A stretch of 64,000 nt of DNA from Druceiella hillmani (lineage: Eukaryota > Arthropoda > Insecta > Lepidoptera > Hepialidae). Below are positions 1 through 12,448 of the stretch, one piece after another (position 1 is the first letter of the stretch; the number at the start of each line of letters is the position of its first letter). Position numbers and translations under genes: made by a program. The notes beneath the pieces are model-generated. The model searched no databases. It was given only the letters and a program-made list of their open reading frames with translations, and was not told where the DNA came from. The stretch covers positions 4,157,854-4,221,853 of the forward strand of contig JAYKKI010000132.1 of NCBI GenBank assembly GCA_039881145.1, written 5' to 3'.

Positions 1-1480
1 ATGAAAAAATAGTTTAGAAGTATAAAATATCCACCATAATAATGAACATTTCTATTAAATTGTTAAATTAGTTCTGTACTAATAGAACGCTAAATATAGC
101 ATTAGCAGAACAAAACGGGAGTGAAGAAGAGAGTAATTTTAATAAATTTATAGAAGTTGCCGTAAACTGACACTGTTTTAGTTTTGTTTCAAAACTAACG
201 GTAGTTTTGTCAAGTAAGACGACGGCAAAATGGTATGAAAAAAATAGTCTTATGAAAGTATTTCTATATAGTTAAAGACATGCATATTATTCAAAATTTT
301 GAAATATAATTAATGTATTCAATATTCTATTCATGGTATGTGACGGTGAAGGACAAACAATTCCCTAATAGTTTAAGATGTCAATGAGAAAAATAGTTAG
401 ACGTAATAAACGGTTAAATAAAGCAATTAATTGGTCTTTCAAATTTATAGACATAATTCAACAATATTGTATTAAAAGACGTTGCAGTGGAATAGACAAA
501 CATTAATTAATTCAAGCTATGCAAAGACAAACCATTGCATACTTGTTGGTCGCTTCCAATTCTCTCAAGCAATCATATGATTAATATTATTTAAATAAGC
601 AATCATCTTTGTATTATAAGTAAATTTATAAATATGGTAATTGTATCATTTTTTTGCAAACTCTTTAAATATATTGTAAATATTTACAAATTTTCTTATA
701 TATAAAAATTAAATTAGAAAATCTTCCTTGTTTTTTACAGTACTTTATATAATTTGTTAAATGTGACATTAAGTTATACTTATATGAAAGAAACACAAAT
801 TTACCAACATACGTACCATTTTTCAATAACATTTTACCAAATCAAAAACATTATTCTGAATAGAGGCAAGTTCCTCTTGAAAAAGTTGGCTATAAAGAAA
901 GCAATTTATTTCTTGCAGGACTTTGCTAGAGAAATGTAAATGAGTGAAGTGTAGCTTTTTTCTATATTTTATATTTGACTTATCTAAATTTGGCCACTGT
1001 ATATTCTTATCTCTTTTACTTTTTGTCGTGATAAAACCTTTCAAACTAATACAATTTTGTGTTTACGAAATGTTTATATTAAAATCGCTCACAGCACCCA
1101 ATATGATATGTTCCTTCTTTTTGTCGAGTTTTTTTACGGCCTGAGAATTGAAATAGATCCGATAATGGCAATACTTTTTATAGATTGAAACTTTTTACAC
1201 TTTTTACTCTTTTCATCTTCTATTACTCAAGCTCTTCAATATACACGATTTTAGTAAGATTTGGACGTTCACTAACTTGACAATTTATGAGATAAATGTG
1301 AAGATATTCATAAGAAGTGTAAAATTTAAGCTTATTTTAATGACGTTTTATTATATTTAATGTGACTTTAAATGTGTGCTCAGTATTTATTTCTACAGAA
1401 AAAGTACCCCATTGCCTGGCATGTTATTTCCCATATCGGTACAAAGCTAACTATCACTTGAACTTAAAAATATACTATCT
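1..1480. other. AT-rich DNA with no recognisable gene
   Basis: I see no coding signal, RNA gene or recognisable mobile element here. The few short reading frames are A+T-driven, have no homology I recognise, and overlap on opposite strands. Confidence 0.6.
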
Positions 1481-1993
1481 GTTAAATTAAACCCATTTTT
1501 AAAAGCACAAGTTCTACGAGTACTACAAAATTTCTGTCGCAGTTAAAAAATATCATAAGTAACAAAAACACTGATACACATAAAAAACTCGTTTTTGTTT
1601 GGTAATATAATGCAAAGTAATGGTAATTTTAATAAAGGCGCCGACGGCATCCACGTTTGTTGAAAGAAGTGTATTCCCAAGAAGTTAAATATCTGGTTTA
1701 CCTACTAATTCAATACTTTTTGGGATAAAAGTTACTCCCTATAAAATTAAACCCAAATTTAAAAGCATAAGTTCTAAAACAAAATTTCTATTGCAGTTAA
1801 AAATATCGTAAGTAACAAAAATACTGATACACATAAAGAACTCTTTTTTGTTTAGTAATATAAAGGAAATAAACAAATGGCAATATACAATGGCAATTTT
1901 AAAAAAGGCGCCGACGGCATCGACGTGTATTGAAAGAAGTATATTCCCAAGAAGTTAAATATCTGGTTTATTTACTAATTCAATACTTTTTGG
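1481..1993. repeat. Diverged tandem duplication, two units of about 250 bp
   Basis: Unit 1 (about 1481-1723) and unit 2 (about 1741-1993) share a long colinear sequence. Both open with an AAATTAAACCCA-type stretch, continue through AGTAACAAAAA(C/T)ACTGATACA, contain the unusually GC-rich core AAGGCGCCGACGGCATC, and end with AATTCAATACTTTTTGG. They differ by scattered substitutions and by a short insertion in unit 2 near 1870-1890, so the duplication is not recent. Neither unit has an open frame. Whether this is a local duplication or two copies of a dispersed repeat cannot be decided from the window. Confidence 0.85.
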
Positions 1994-4144
1994 ATGCTAA
2001 TCGGATATTATTAGGGAAAACGGAATATTATTACAGAATATGAATAATAGATTCATATGTCATATGCATATTACAATTTATCATATATATGAAATTTGGT
2101 AGATATTATAAATTCGTTTATGTGCAACTTGATATCAAACTTCTGAATTCTAACTGTTCTTGAAATAACGTTTAGTTTACTATGATTTGTCGATGGTTGA
2201 ACGAGTGAATAAGCTTTAATTTTTACATCAAACATCTCGCAAACAATTACAGATGGTTGGTTTAAAATTTGGACTACGTTAAAATCAGATATTTATTTCA
2301 GTATTCCTCAAAGCAAAATTAGGTAGATATCAAAGTAGTTGTAAAGTACTCTGAGCAAAGTGTCCAAAATTTAATTATGCACTACCGTGCATCCAGGTCA
2401 TATAGAAAATCTCTACATAAAGATGAAATATGTAGTTAATTTTACGGTAAATAAATCAAAGTAGTAAGGTAAACAAAATTTAAATACGTGTAACATTTGA
2501 ACAGACTATTTCTACAGTTTAGTTATATATAAGAAACAAAATATATAACAAGTAAATTTATGCAACCTAATACTAAACTTAGTAAAATAATTAAATTACA
2601 AAAAGCGAGAATAGCTTAAAATTTTTAGATTCATTAAAGAAAAAAGTAGGCTTATAAATAGAAAAAGATATATAAACAATAAAAAAATAGGTGCGGACGA
2701 ACAACGACGTCTGTCTTCATTCATCTGTTCGTATTCAGATTACTTACTTGGCCTACTATTCTGCACCCCTCCACAATTAAATTCTGGCCATTCCTATTTT
2801 ACCAATATATATCCAGATGGAAATTTCATTGCACAATTTGAAATACACGTAGCGCTATTCGTTTATGTTGAAAAATACACTTTGCCTTTCTATAATTACT
2901 AAGCGTCGAGTAGTAAGGCGCTTCATAGGGTATTAAATTCGCATATCTTCCAATTCAGTAAAATAAAGGCTAAATTTTGCTTCAAGTTTAGCACAACGTT
3001 TAAAAGAAACCATCTGAATTTTAATAATAGTTTCTAGGTGATGTGTGTTTAAACAACAGCCAAAGAGACAAAGTTCGAAAAGAATATATTTATGTTTACC
3101 TTCATTATAAATTTTTTTCCGTAAATATCTGTGACATATAGACAAACCAATTTTACAGTTTTATTATATGTTTAGTTGTGTTAGGAGTATATGGAATAAA
3201 ACACATCGCGTTTTACTTTCTATCGTCTTGTTTACAAAAGGAATTGTCTTTCGTCGTTAACTTTTCGGATTTCGAAACTAAAAACACGAAATTTTACTTA
3301 TATAATTTTTGTTTTTTAATCTAATACTAACTCAACTTAAACAAACAGAGCATTCCTTTAAAATTAGCGTTGATTGTGTAGTCATATCGTAACAATAAAG
3401 AAACACTTGTTTTTATATATCATATGTTACTCAATTTGCCAAAAGTTGTAAGGGAGTAACTTAATAAGAGAATTCCATGCAAGTAGGCAAACCCATGGAC
3501 AGCTGGTGTCCTATAATTAAGGAGGTTTTTATGGTTTTGTAGTAAGGTGTTGAAAATATTTAACTAAATTTAATTTCCTGCATCATACCGTTATATTATT
3601 ACTATGTTTTCAATGTTAATATTATGATTCATGGCAAATAATCCATTGTAGGACAAATGAATGAATTTTGCCAGGTTTCTCTCTTTCGATTAGTTTGTAT
3701 TATTATTCCTCGCTGTGATTGACTGACTGGAGGAAGTTAAGTTTTTTTTGTTTATAATTCTGTATTATAACCGCTTGTGCTATATTTGTTTAAAGCCCTC
3801 CTTAGTTGCTATTATTTTCCAGCTTACGTCTTAGTTATGTTTTCTTCTTTTTAAGGCAAAATACAAGGTTTTATAAAGGTAGTTACTTTATTTTTATCGT
3901 TAGTTTGAGTTTCTATTACGAGACTTATAGACGTCATCCGTGTTGTTTTTCTATTGTAGTAACGTATTTGTTTATATCTTTTTACTTCTCTTTTCTTTTG
4001 TATTCTCCCTTAGATTTTTTTTCTATTGTATAATCATTGTGATTTTTTTATATCTAATAACTATATTCAGCCTTTTCTGTTCAGGGGTTTTTGTAATATT
4101 TTTTATATATTTCTTGAGAAAAATTGGGATAAGTATATACATTC
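1994..4144. other. AT-rich DNA with no recognisable gene
   Basis: Nothing is supported here. Short T-rich frames around 3806-4155 translate to Phe/Tyr/Ile/Leu-rich peptides that could pass for membrane segments, but they are what poly-pyrimidine AT-rich DNA produces and no family is recognisable. Confidence 0.5.
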
Positions 4145-4232
4145 GATCCATCTAACAGTCCCTTACATTTCAAAATGTTTGTTTTAATCCAAAAAAAAAA
4201 TGTAACATGTAAAGGAATGTTAGATGTTAATC
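4145..4232. repeat. Small foldback (imperfect inverted repeat)
   Basis: The arm at 4145-4168 (containing ATCTAACAGTCCCTTACAT) pairs with the arm at 4207-4232 (containing ATGTAAAGGAATGTTAGAT), with a few mismatches. They are separated by about 38 bp that includes a run of ten A. The size and structure fit a remnant of a small non-autonomous DNA transposon, but no target-site duplication was identified. Confidence 0.6.
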
Positions 4233-4581
4233 TAGTTCATTCATTCAAGCTATTGTTGGCAGGGATTAATTATCTTTCTAGTAAAACGAACTTCTTTCTT
4301 CTTTGCTAGTGAAGCGAAAGTTATGCTGATTTATTCGTACTGTACCTTATTTCTTTTCTGCCATAGTCCTCACAACTCGCAAATCTTTCTTTTCCCAATT
4401 AATGATCATAGTGGAATTGCTGAATTCAATGTTATGTTTTCAAGTTATTCGTTTGGTCTTTTCTATTCTAATATTCGAAAAATATTAGGTTTTTTTCTAT
4501 TTTATCTCTTTTTTTAACGGAGAAATGTTTGTGTTGTTCTTCATTTCAAACCATAATTACTTGGATTTAGTTAAACTTTTG

Positions 4582-4584
<3 letters not shown>

Positions 4585-4638
<54 letters not shown>
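4585..4638. repeat. (TA)n microsatellite
   Basis: About 54 bases of uninterrupted TA dinucleotide repeat, followed by a TATG/TACG-rich transition. Confidence 0.98.
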
Positions 4639-4642
<4 letters not shown>

Positions 4643-6988
4643 TGTATGTATAAATGTTTATACGTACGTAATATATTATAGTACCTCCATGTATGTACAT
4701 CTTATGACATTAGTTCTTAAACTTTCGTTGTATCATTATATAACTTCAAATTGTGAATGAACATGGGTTTATCTTTCAATACATTTGGTGACAGCCATAT
4801 AGTTTAAACACTTATAAAAAATGACGTTGTCTTTTAAAATAAAATGTTTTTCTGACTTGTTATAATTTTAGATTTTAAATTCACAAAATATATTTACAAC
4901 CAATTTGAAGCTGGTCAATACTGTAATACACTTGGTTATTTGTAAATATAATCCTAATGCTTATAGGTGTACTTATTTTCCTTTACACAATTGTTTTGCT
5001 TCAAATACTTTGACCAAATTACTTATTCATGTATTCTAATATTTTAGCCGACTGCAAAGCTTATATTTCTTTTGTTTCTTGAAATGAGGTCCCAAAATAA
5101 TGAAACAAATACACATTTTCCGGAAAACCCCAACGTCTTTCACTTTAGTAGCTCTAGTAATTAGTTAATACTATTAGACATTAATTAGACCTAAACAAGT
5201 GTATCAAACGTAAAAATTGTTAATTGTAAAACGAACTTAAATTTATTTTTCTTCCGCAAATAAAAAACATTCTCTAAAACGTTACTGCGAGTGTAAAGCG
5301 CGACTTCATTGCTTAGAAAATATTGAAAGGTAGTTAATCACTGCCAACAATAGCGTGAATGAACTGCCTTTTTTTTATTTTTATTGCAATCAGCTTAAGC
5401 CTTAGCTTCAGCTTGTAAATCCATCCGCTTTTAGTTACTAAACGCATTTAATTAATTTTGCTTTGAGATATTTATTTTTGAAATATTTCTGGTATTCATG
5501 TAGAGTTATTATGATGAGACGTATGTAACATGTCGAACGCATAATGATGTCATCGACGAGGATAATTACTTCCATTAATATAAAGAATATTAGTGATTTT
5601 ATTTCAGCTTTTTCATTAATTTTCAATTGTTCATTAATCAGAGTATTCGTATTCTTTTAAAGCTTGCATGATACAATTGAAAGATACATGAATATCTTTC
5701 AACCGTATCAAAATATATTTTTTTCGTATTAATTTACTATAAAGTTTTTAAAGAAGTTGTTGTTCGATATTATGAATAGAGTAAAAAAAGTGGTAACAAA
5801 ATTTGGAAATGGTGTCAATAATAAAAGTATCATATTCAGAATTATAAAAAAATCGAACAGAACTCACCCTAGGGCTTACCCTTCATTGTTTTTAAACATC
5901 TGTATACCATTTTGATATATTAATTATCTATGACACCATTTATATGGGTAATGAAGAAGTATTTAAAATTTTTCAACAGCTATGAGTTTAAGAAAAATAG
6001 TTATATTTTTCAGTGTATTTGGGCATATCTCTTGATATATGCTATTTTAAATTATAAAAACTATATTTTTTTCTTAATTATTCCCAGTTGTTACGGTTCT
6101 TACTATTTAGAGAAATGTGATATAAAGCAGACTTACTCATTGAAAATACTACTGATAAACTCTCGAAAAATCGACTTTTTGCGACAATATTCATATTCAT
6201 GGCAATAGGTTTTTTTGTTCGATTTCCCGATATTTGTGTGTTTAAAATTACATATCGGCCTTGATTTTTTAAATTTACCACTATTGTTGTAAAAACCCTT
6301 GTGAAATAGACATAATGATATCTCTTTGAGACAGACACGGGGATATATGAATTGAAAGAACGTCAAATGAAATTTCTTCCGTAAGTATTACTATAATCCC
6401 TGCAGGCTTCAACCAATATTCGGATAAACTATTTGTTTTTCCAGGATATTATGTCCTAAAAATCTGTGTGGACAGCCGACATTATATTATTATATTCGCG
6501 GTGTGTGTTTTGTTTCACTACGTCTCTAGCATTAGAACGAATCGTGTCGATAATAAATGATGATCTTATTAATCGCATTGTCTAAACAGCAGTGCATACC
6601 AAGGAATTAGTTTTCTTCGAAACCCTCGTTGGAAAATAGAGGTGCCTTTGGTTTTTCTTTGTTTTCTTAAATTAGTGCCGATATTTACATCATTATACGA
6701 AATATTGGAAATCGATATTGATAGTTTGAAAAATAAAAACAGCGAAATATTGATATTTTTCGACATGCCAAAGAGCGATAACGTTATTTTCATTAATATT
6801 GATGTATAGAAATATTGGTAGTTTTAAAATTGTGCACAGTTCTATTTGTTCAAGATATACGAAATTTATTATTAAGTTACATGATGCACGTAAAAAATCA
6901 AATAAATCGATATGTACTTTCTTCTTGCATCTTCACGAAATTAAAAATTAACATTTTATCTTTTTGATGATATAATTGTCCTACATAA
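4639..6988. other. AT-rich DNA with no recognisable gene
   Basis: No supported feature. A 92-codon frame at 5930-6208 encodes a Tyr/Phe/Ile/Lys-rich peptide with no recognisable domain, and it overlaps opposite-strand frames of similar length. I treat it as chance. Confidence 0.5.
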
Positions 6989-7001
6989 TTATATATATAT
7001 G

Positions 7002-7033
<32 letters not shown>

Positions 7034-7047
7034 TATACATATATGTA
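6989..7047. repeat. (TA)n microsatellite with TG interruptions
   Basis: TA repeat interrupted by TG steps, ending in an ATACATATATGTAT segment that is itself palindromic. Confidence 0.95.
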
Positions 7048-8359
7048 TTGTATCATACGTAACTATTTAACAATTTGCATAATTGTATACTGTCGTAGGA
7101 TAAGTAATATGTTTACTTTTCAAAGTACTTTCCACATATCTTAATTAAAAAGCATAGTGAATGATGTTGCGTGAGCAATCTGCTGTCTCAACAAATGGTG
7201 CAATAAACTTTTCATCTTGTTCAAAACTATCTATTTTCAACGCATTTACCATACAAAATTGAAATTACGTCTCAAAGTTTGTCGACAGTTCTGAACAAGT
7301 TACGATTGGCAAATCATCTACGCATCTGTGAATGAATTGGCTTTACGAAGTTTTACTCATTTTAAAATAAGACAAATATGTACAATGGGTATTTATACCA
7401 TGGCTATACCGGTAAGACACTGTTAATGGAGAATTATCTTTTAATGAACCAAAGAAAAATAATTTTTTAAAACTAAAAATTAGCAGTGTTTAGAAACCTC
7501 CATCAAAATTGATAAATACGGTCATAATTTCCGAGACCGCGAAAGACGTAGAAAATAAGGCAATAACAAAGAGTAGTATTTTCCATTTCTAAATCCTACA
7601 TTCATCAAATAATTATGATAAATAACGTTTTCATATATTATAACGTACTACAAATTCCCTGTCAGAATTGAATAACAAAAAAAGGTATCGGATGTAATAT
7701 TATGTTTCCAAAAATTCCTTTTTACGACAATCACCTCCAGAGATTTTAATTGCCATCGAAGTAATCATCGGTTATTTATTGCAAATTTTTCTTATAAACG
7801 ACAAAAAAATATGTATTATATTTCACAGGAGAAATTAATATTAGAATAATGTCATCAAGTGGGTAAATAAAGTTGCAAGAAATAAAGCAGCAGAAAATGC
7901 AGCAGTGTAGTGACTATATGGTAAAATCTAAAATTTTGTCATAATTTGAACATTTAAACTGGTCGTAAGTTTTTTATAAAAATTAAAACTTTAGTTAAAA
8001 GAACGCCATATTCGTGAAAGTAAACGGAATGCGTAACTTTTTCTAATGTTCTAGCAAGTTGTATTTTTTTAAATGGGTAAAATGTATTTATTGTTATTTA
8101 TTAATAATTTTTCTATTGCCATACATTTTGAACCATGTGGAATAATGGTTTTCTAATATTTTGCCTTACAGTTTTTTTTAAATTTATAAAAGGCATATTA
8201 TCAAAAATTTTAAATTATTGCAATTATAAATCTCTTGTCCCATTTTCTCCGATCGGTCGGGCTTCGCTTTTTCTTCCATTGAACACAGTTTTACGCCGTG
8301 TTGGGGTCAAGTCCGGTTTCTTCGAGATATAAAGATATACTGAAGTAGAAATATTTACG
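7048..8359. other. AT-rich DNA with no recognisable gene
   Basis: No supported feature. A higher-GC patch runs from about 8235 to 8330 just before the next TA array. It has no recognisable product. Confidence 0.5.
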
Positions 8360-8367
8360 TATATATA

Positions 8368-8412
<45 letters not shown>
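8360..8412. repeat. (TA)n microsatellite
   Basis: TA repeat of about 50 bases with one TAGTA interruption near its left end. Confidence 0.97.
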
Positions 8413-8415
<3 letters not shown>

Positions 8416-8709
8416 AGATAAAAGGCTTTGAATATATTAAAGGAGAAATTAAATATGTGGCAGCTCTATATGTAGTAACATTTGTGAAATTACGAGTTAT
8501 GTGGCCATTTAGAGAAAATATGGATGGCAAAAATATGTTTGCAAATAAGTTAGAAATTAAAGTAACTAAGAAGTAAAATAAATAAATTTAAAAATAAACT
8601 AATTTTTTGTCCACATGTTTTGTTGAAAAATTATTTAAATTTTTTTAAACACAAGGAGAAGAACAAAAAGGAACTTGTGTAATCTAACAGGGTTTTCTCC
8701 GTATAGTCA

Positions 8710-9069
8710 ATGAAATTATGGTTTATGGAAAAAATGGACAAAACAGTTAAAACTGATTGTAATTTTAAAATTTTAAAGAAAGCTGCTACTGAAAATGTGA
8801 GTAATCGAAGGTTGCAAAGCGGTTTCTCAAACGTTATTGTAATTCGAAATATTCGTATATTCTTTGCAAATAAAATTTTTGCAAATATTATCAGCAATCA
8901 TATGGATCTAGAGCATTACGTTTCTGCCACCGTGCTTACTAATGGACACCTCAATATCAGGAAAATATCTGTCACGCACAAGACTCCTTATAAATGTCAG
9001 ATCCAGTGTCTCAAACACCTGAAATTTAGAATAATTTTTAAAATTTTAATTTTTCCCCATATTTATTGA
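8710..9069 (+). other. Open frame of 119 codons, unrecognised
   Basis: This is one of the longest ATG-initiated frames in the window. It encodes a basic, Ile/Lys/Asn-rich peptide with no signal peptide, no clear domain and no recognisable relatives. An 88-codon frame lies over the same DNA on the opposite strand, which argues that a low stop density rather than selection keeps it open. It ends just before the inverted repeat at 9078-9130. I list it so that it is on record; coding status is doubtful. Confidence 0.12.
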
Positions 9070-9077
9070 TATTTATG

Positions 9078-9130
9078 TCAATAAATGTACGGAAAAGCTA
9101 TTCAATTGAAATTTTCTGTACATTTATTGA
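9078..9130. repeat. Inverted repeat, 19 bp arms, 15 nt loop
   Basis: TCAATAAATGTACGGAAAA pairs with TTTTCTGTACATTTATTGA with a single mismatch across about 15 bases. The transcript would form a strong hairpin on either strand. Both arms contain AATAAA or its complement. It lies on the distal side of the Tc1-like remnant and may be a degenerate transposon terminus or a bidirectional 3'-end signal. Both readings are inference. Confidence 0.85.
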
Positions 9131-9289
9131 TACGTCATAAAACGGTATCTATATAAAGTTCAGCTAAAAGATACATAAATCGAACCGCACGATATTTGAA
9201 TAGTTATTCTCCGTCTAATATATATGTTACAGAGCTTAGTGATCAATTGTGATCATGTTTTTGTTGGCTTATCGTGTTCCTTGTCTTAC

Positions 9290-9607
9290 GTTTTTTAAGT
9301 ACCACTTAACAAAGTCTTCTTCTAGAAGTTCGAGGTTTTACTGGCTTTTAAATTTGCTCTAACAGACCAACTGGAAGATTGGAATTTTTGTTGATGTCCC
9401 AAAAATTTCCTGAATAACCTCTTGTCCTTCTTTTCTATGATAACCCTTTTTCTTCCGCTTCTGTTCTTTTCATCCTAAGAACCATTCTAATCAAATCCTT
9501 TTGCTACCTATCACACAGCATACATGGAATAATTAATAACTTTGGCAATTTCTACTTGTGATTTTCGATCCCCAAAGAAAGCTTAAATTTGCAGTATTTC
9601 TTCTGTA
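9290..9607 (-). pseudogene. Tc1-like transposase remnant (N-terminal DNA-binding part)
   Basis: Read on the minus strand, the first segment gives a helix-turn-helix-like stretch with SQVEIAKVINYS (forward about 9530-9570). A second segment in another frame gives NRSGRKR followed by EKKDKRLFRKFL (forward about 9395-9475), which resembles the GR(P/K)RKTT..EDR linker between the two HTH subdomains of Tc1-type transposases. Stops and frame shifts separate the pieces, and no DDE catalytic domain follows. Directly upstream on the minus strand, a short ATG-initiated peptide ends at a good donor (ACTG/GTAAGT) with a CAG acceptor about 40 bases later. Splicing there would join LT to EEI, which may be chance. 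The family assignment is from motif memory only. Confidence 0.5.
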
Positions 9608-11349
9608 CAAAGGTCAGGTAAAAATCAAAATAACTTACCAGTTAGGTATTCTTGCATTATTTAAATCTATAATTGTTTCTATTGTTTATAATAGTTAATA
9701 ATTGGAGCTAATCACGCTATAAGCACACTTACTTTTAACTTTTCTCGATACAATCTCGTTAACGTTTGACTCTTTTCCCAATTGTGCTCGAGTTTAAAAC
9801 AACATGTTATTAAATTATGAAATTTCGCTACTTGTTTGTACGTAGGTAGTTATAACTTGATTGAAATTTTATAGCGACTCTCGCAAGAAAATACGAAAGA
9901 TTTTTATACAACTTCTCAAGAACTTTTTGATTTGAGGTTATGTAACTGTAAAATAGTTGTCGTGAAAATACGTAGGTCACCAAGGAAGAACAGGTTTTCT
10001 TAATCGATCATAGTATATAGTAAACAATTATTTTGAGAAATATAGATTTAAAAACTAGCAAAAATAGAAAACTAATTGAGAGAAAAATGAAACTTAAAAC
10101 ATATTATGATTCAACAAATTCTTCTCACGAAAATTTCGATGTCTCCGTAGAATTTGAAAGTAGCCAAAAGGAGCTTCGCCTCAAAGTTCCTTGGCACCAG
10201 CACCAAAAGCATATAAAAAAATTGGAACTTCAGCCTCTGAAGAATTTATCGAGTATTTGTGAACGGTTTTTGTCGCCTCGTAGCTTTTTCTGTACTGCAA
10301 GATGTCGAAAGTACTTCCAATTTAGTTGTGACATCTGTACTTTACCGCTACGCCAATAACTCATTCATATGAGCGAAATAAAAATAGGCTTTCTATTTTC
10401 TGTTTCACTCATACTGATTTTTGTGGCAATTGGGCAAAATACTGGTATCATAAATATAGATTTTATTATCTATGATTCGACTTGGATTTTATTATCTTTT
10501 TTATAGAATTTCTAGGTATCTAGAACTCATGTACTTTCCAAATGCCATGTTTCAATTTCTTATCTAAATTTCAACTTTCGAGTAATAAGATTTGAAAGTC
10601 TCGGAAAATTTCATCATATAATTTTCCAATGTTAAAAATGTTTGTGTTCCAATGGTAAAAGTTAGTCAAATTGTCCTCCAATAGCTTCCTACTAAATCGG
10701 ATTTAGCTAATACTATAATCGATAAGGTGTAATTATGAAACCAAAATGAAATGACATTGATGTTTTTGTGTCGTATTGTTTAAAATATCCATACGTAAGA
10801 GGAAATGCACAGTTTATATTCTCTAATATTCATGTTTTATTATAAGTGATATTTTTAAGTAGTTCTCAGACCAGACGCTATTTTTTATTACACGTCATGT
10901 TTCGACATGATATGAGACCTAAGTAACTTTTAGAATGGCGAAGTAAAATTCATGCTTTAAGGAAATTTGTAAGTTTTATACTAATATATATAAAAAAAGG
11001 TTAAAAAATCCTTCTCTATATTATGTATTGCAAGGTGTTTTGTATTTTTGTAACAAATTATTACTGCCGTTTTAATTTTTCGCTCTTGCAACTTATTAAT
11101 TGATTTGTTGATATTTTTAGATATTCTTTTAGAAATACGTAATGAAATTTGTGCTCTTAGAAGAATCTCTTCCGTTTAATAAATAATATGTACGTTACTT
11201 TAAGCAAATTTGTTATGATAGGTGGAAACGATAGAAAATGGAAAGGATCACTCATTATGATTATTTATTGGTATTAATTAAAATTTAGCAAAATTAATGG
11301 ACACATAATCTAGATATAATATATAAGTATAGTTATATGCAGTGAAAGA
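9608..11349. other. AT-rich DNA with one unrecognised 108-codon frame
   Basis: A frame on the plus strand (10033-10359) encodes a Lys/Ser-rich N-terminal half and a Cys/Phe-containing end (FFCTARCRKYFQFSCDIC). Its first codon is TTG rather than ATG. The stretch 10150-10340 is a little richer in G+C than its surroundings, which may indicate an old coding relic, but I cannot assign a family. The rest holds nothing I can support. Confidence 0.35.
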
Positions 11350-11790
11350 AAATAGAAAGAACGGGAAAATGCAGAAAAACACAGGTTATGAGAATTTTCA
11401 CTTTTTATGTCACACCACGTGTCTTCTGGAGTTATCAATTTGAGTGACCGAGTCGGAGCTCTGTTATTGAGATGAGTAACTATGTATATTGCTTCTAATA
11501 AAGCTTAGATAGGTTTTCACATATAAGCAGACATTTAGCTTCCTCTACCAGGGTTCGGTTCATTCGGTCTACGACTCCATTTTGCTCGGGTGTATAGAGC
11601 GTGGTTTTTTTATGCAAAATGCCAGCAAGATTTAATCATTCTATGAAATCATTGCTATCATATTCAAGACCATTGTGAAAGTGAACACAATTTATTTGAC
11701 ACTCTAGTTATTTCTCTACTTGGTTTTTAAACTGCTTAAACTTATCTGCGGTTTCAGATTTTTATTCAGATGAGATCAAGTAGTTTTCTG
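11350..11790 (-). pseudogene. copia integrase fragment (retroviral-type integrase core)
   Basis: Minus-strand translation gives CVHFHNGLEYDSNDF (11665-11700), a break, then TLYTPEQNGVVDRMNRTLVE (11545-11610), and after another break YIVTHLNNRAPTR and ITPEDTW (about 11405-11490). These match the copia integrase landmarks SDNGxEY..F, YTPQQNGVAERMNRT and the 'Y..NR.PT' region. Two catalytic positions of the D,D35E core differ from the family: the Asp of DNG is His (codon at 11685-11687) and the Glu of AER is Asp (codon at 11567-11569). At least one in-frame stop and two frame shifts are present. The first catalytic Asp region is not clearly preserved. Confidence 0.85.
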
Positions 11791-12113
11791 GCCCTTTGTA
11801 CCAGTACGCTTCAGAGGCAAGCGCATTTATTTGTCCTCGAAACATATCACACAAGTTAATCTATTTTCTTGGATAATTGCACACTATTATCCTCGATTCT
11901 GTTGAGATCTTGATTATCCCATCCATCGGTGCCCTAAACTAAATCTTGCTTATCAACATCAAGATATATACGCATTATCACAATAAAATTTCAGCCACAT
12001 TGTTGATTAAGCTTGCTGTGCCGACTATCTCATTGTTTATATTTTTTATTTCACAGCATTTACTATTAAACTTCACATTTTGATTAAACACCATTTTTTA
12101 TTATCTGACTGAC

Positions 12114-12185
12114 CTAAGTTTATTTTCAGTTCAGGAACATATAATAAACATTGCAGCAATATTTTCTTGAGCTGACCCTTGTTGT
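12114..12185 (-). pseudogene. copia protease / pre-integrase region fragment
   Basis: The minus strand reads DNKGQLKKILLQCLLYVPEL followed by KINL. This corresponds to the VLYVPELKTNLLSVS segment that lies between the aspartic protease and the pre-integrase zinc finger in copia polyproteins. The protease active-site triad (D-S/T-G) upstream is not recognisable, and the following SVS motif is degraded. Confidence 0.65.
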
Positions 12186-12448
12186 CACTGATGGCTGGAC
12201 TTATTCGACCGGAAATGTTCACTATTAAAGATTCGTCACTTTCTACTTTGATTGTTATGACTAGTGGTATTTTTCTTCTTGTAATATATTACCGTGTTTG
12301 GTGATGAACATTGAAGCACCGGAAACCATATATATCAACATAGTCAGCAAGGACGTTGGTTGACATTTCTGGTAGCCATTTTTCTTATGGTTAGCGGGAA
12401 ACTCTGTTGTATCACTATGTAATTTATCATCTTATAAGATGTTAGCCT

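Noticed and set aside
3806..4155. Hydrophobic Phe/Leu/Tyr-rich frames resembling membrane proteins
   Set aside because: Overlapping frames of the same character in T-rich DNA, with no conserved motif, splice context or composition shift.
5930..6366. 92-codon plus frame with overlapping 86- and 77-codon minus frames
   Set aside because: Mutually overlapping frames of similar quality on both strands indicate a low stop density by chance.
7250..7340. Minus-strand segment RCVDDLPIVTCSEL, which looks like a reverse-transcriptase VDD box
   Set aside because: Only a few residues match, the flanks do not continue any RT family, and the region is otherwise featureless.
8235..8335. GC-richer patch examined as a possible tRNA or SINE head
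   Set aside because: I could not find paired A and B boxes or a cloverleaf by eye, and no TA-independent repeat copy was seen.
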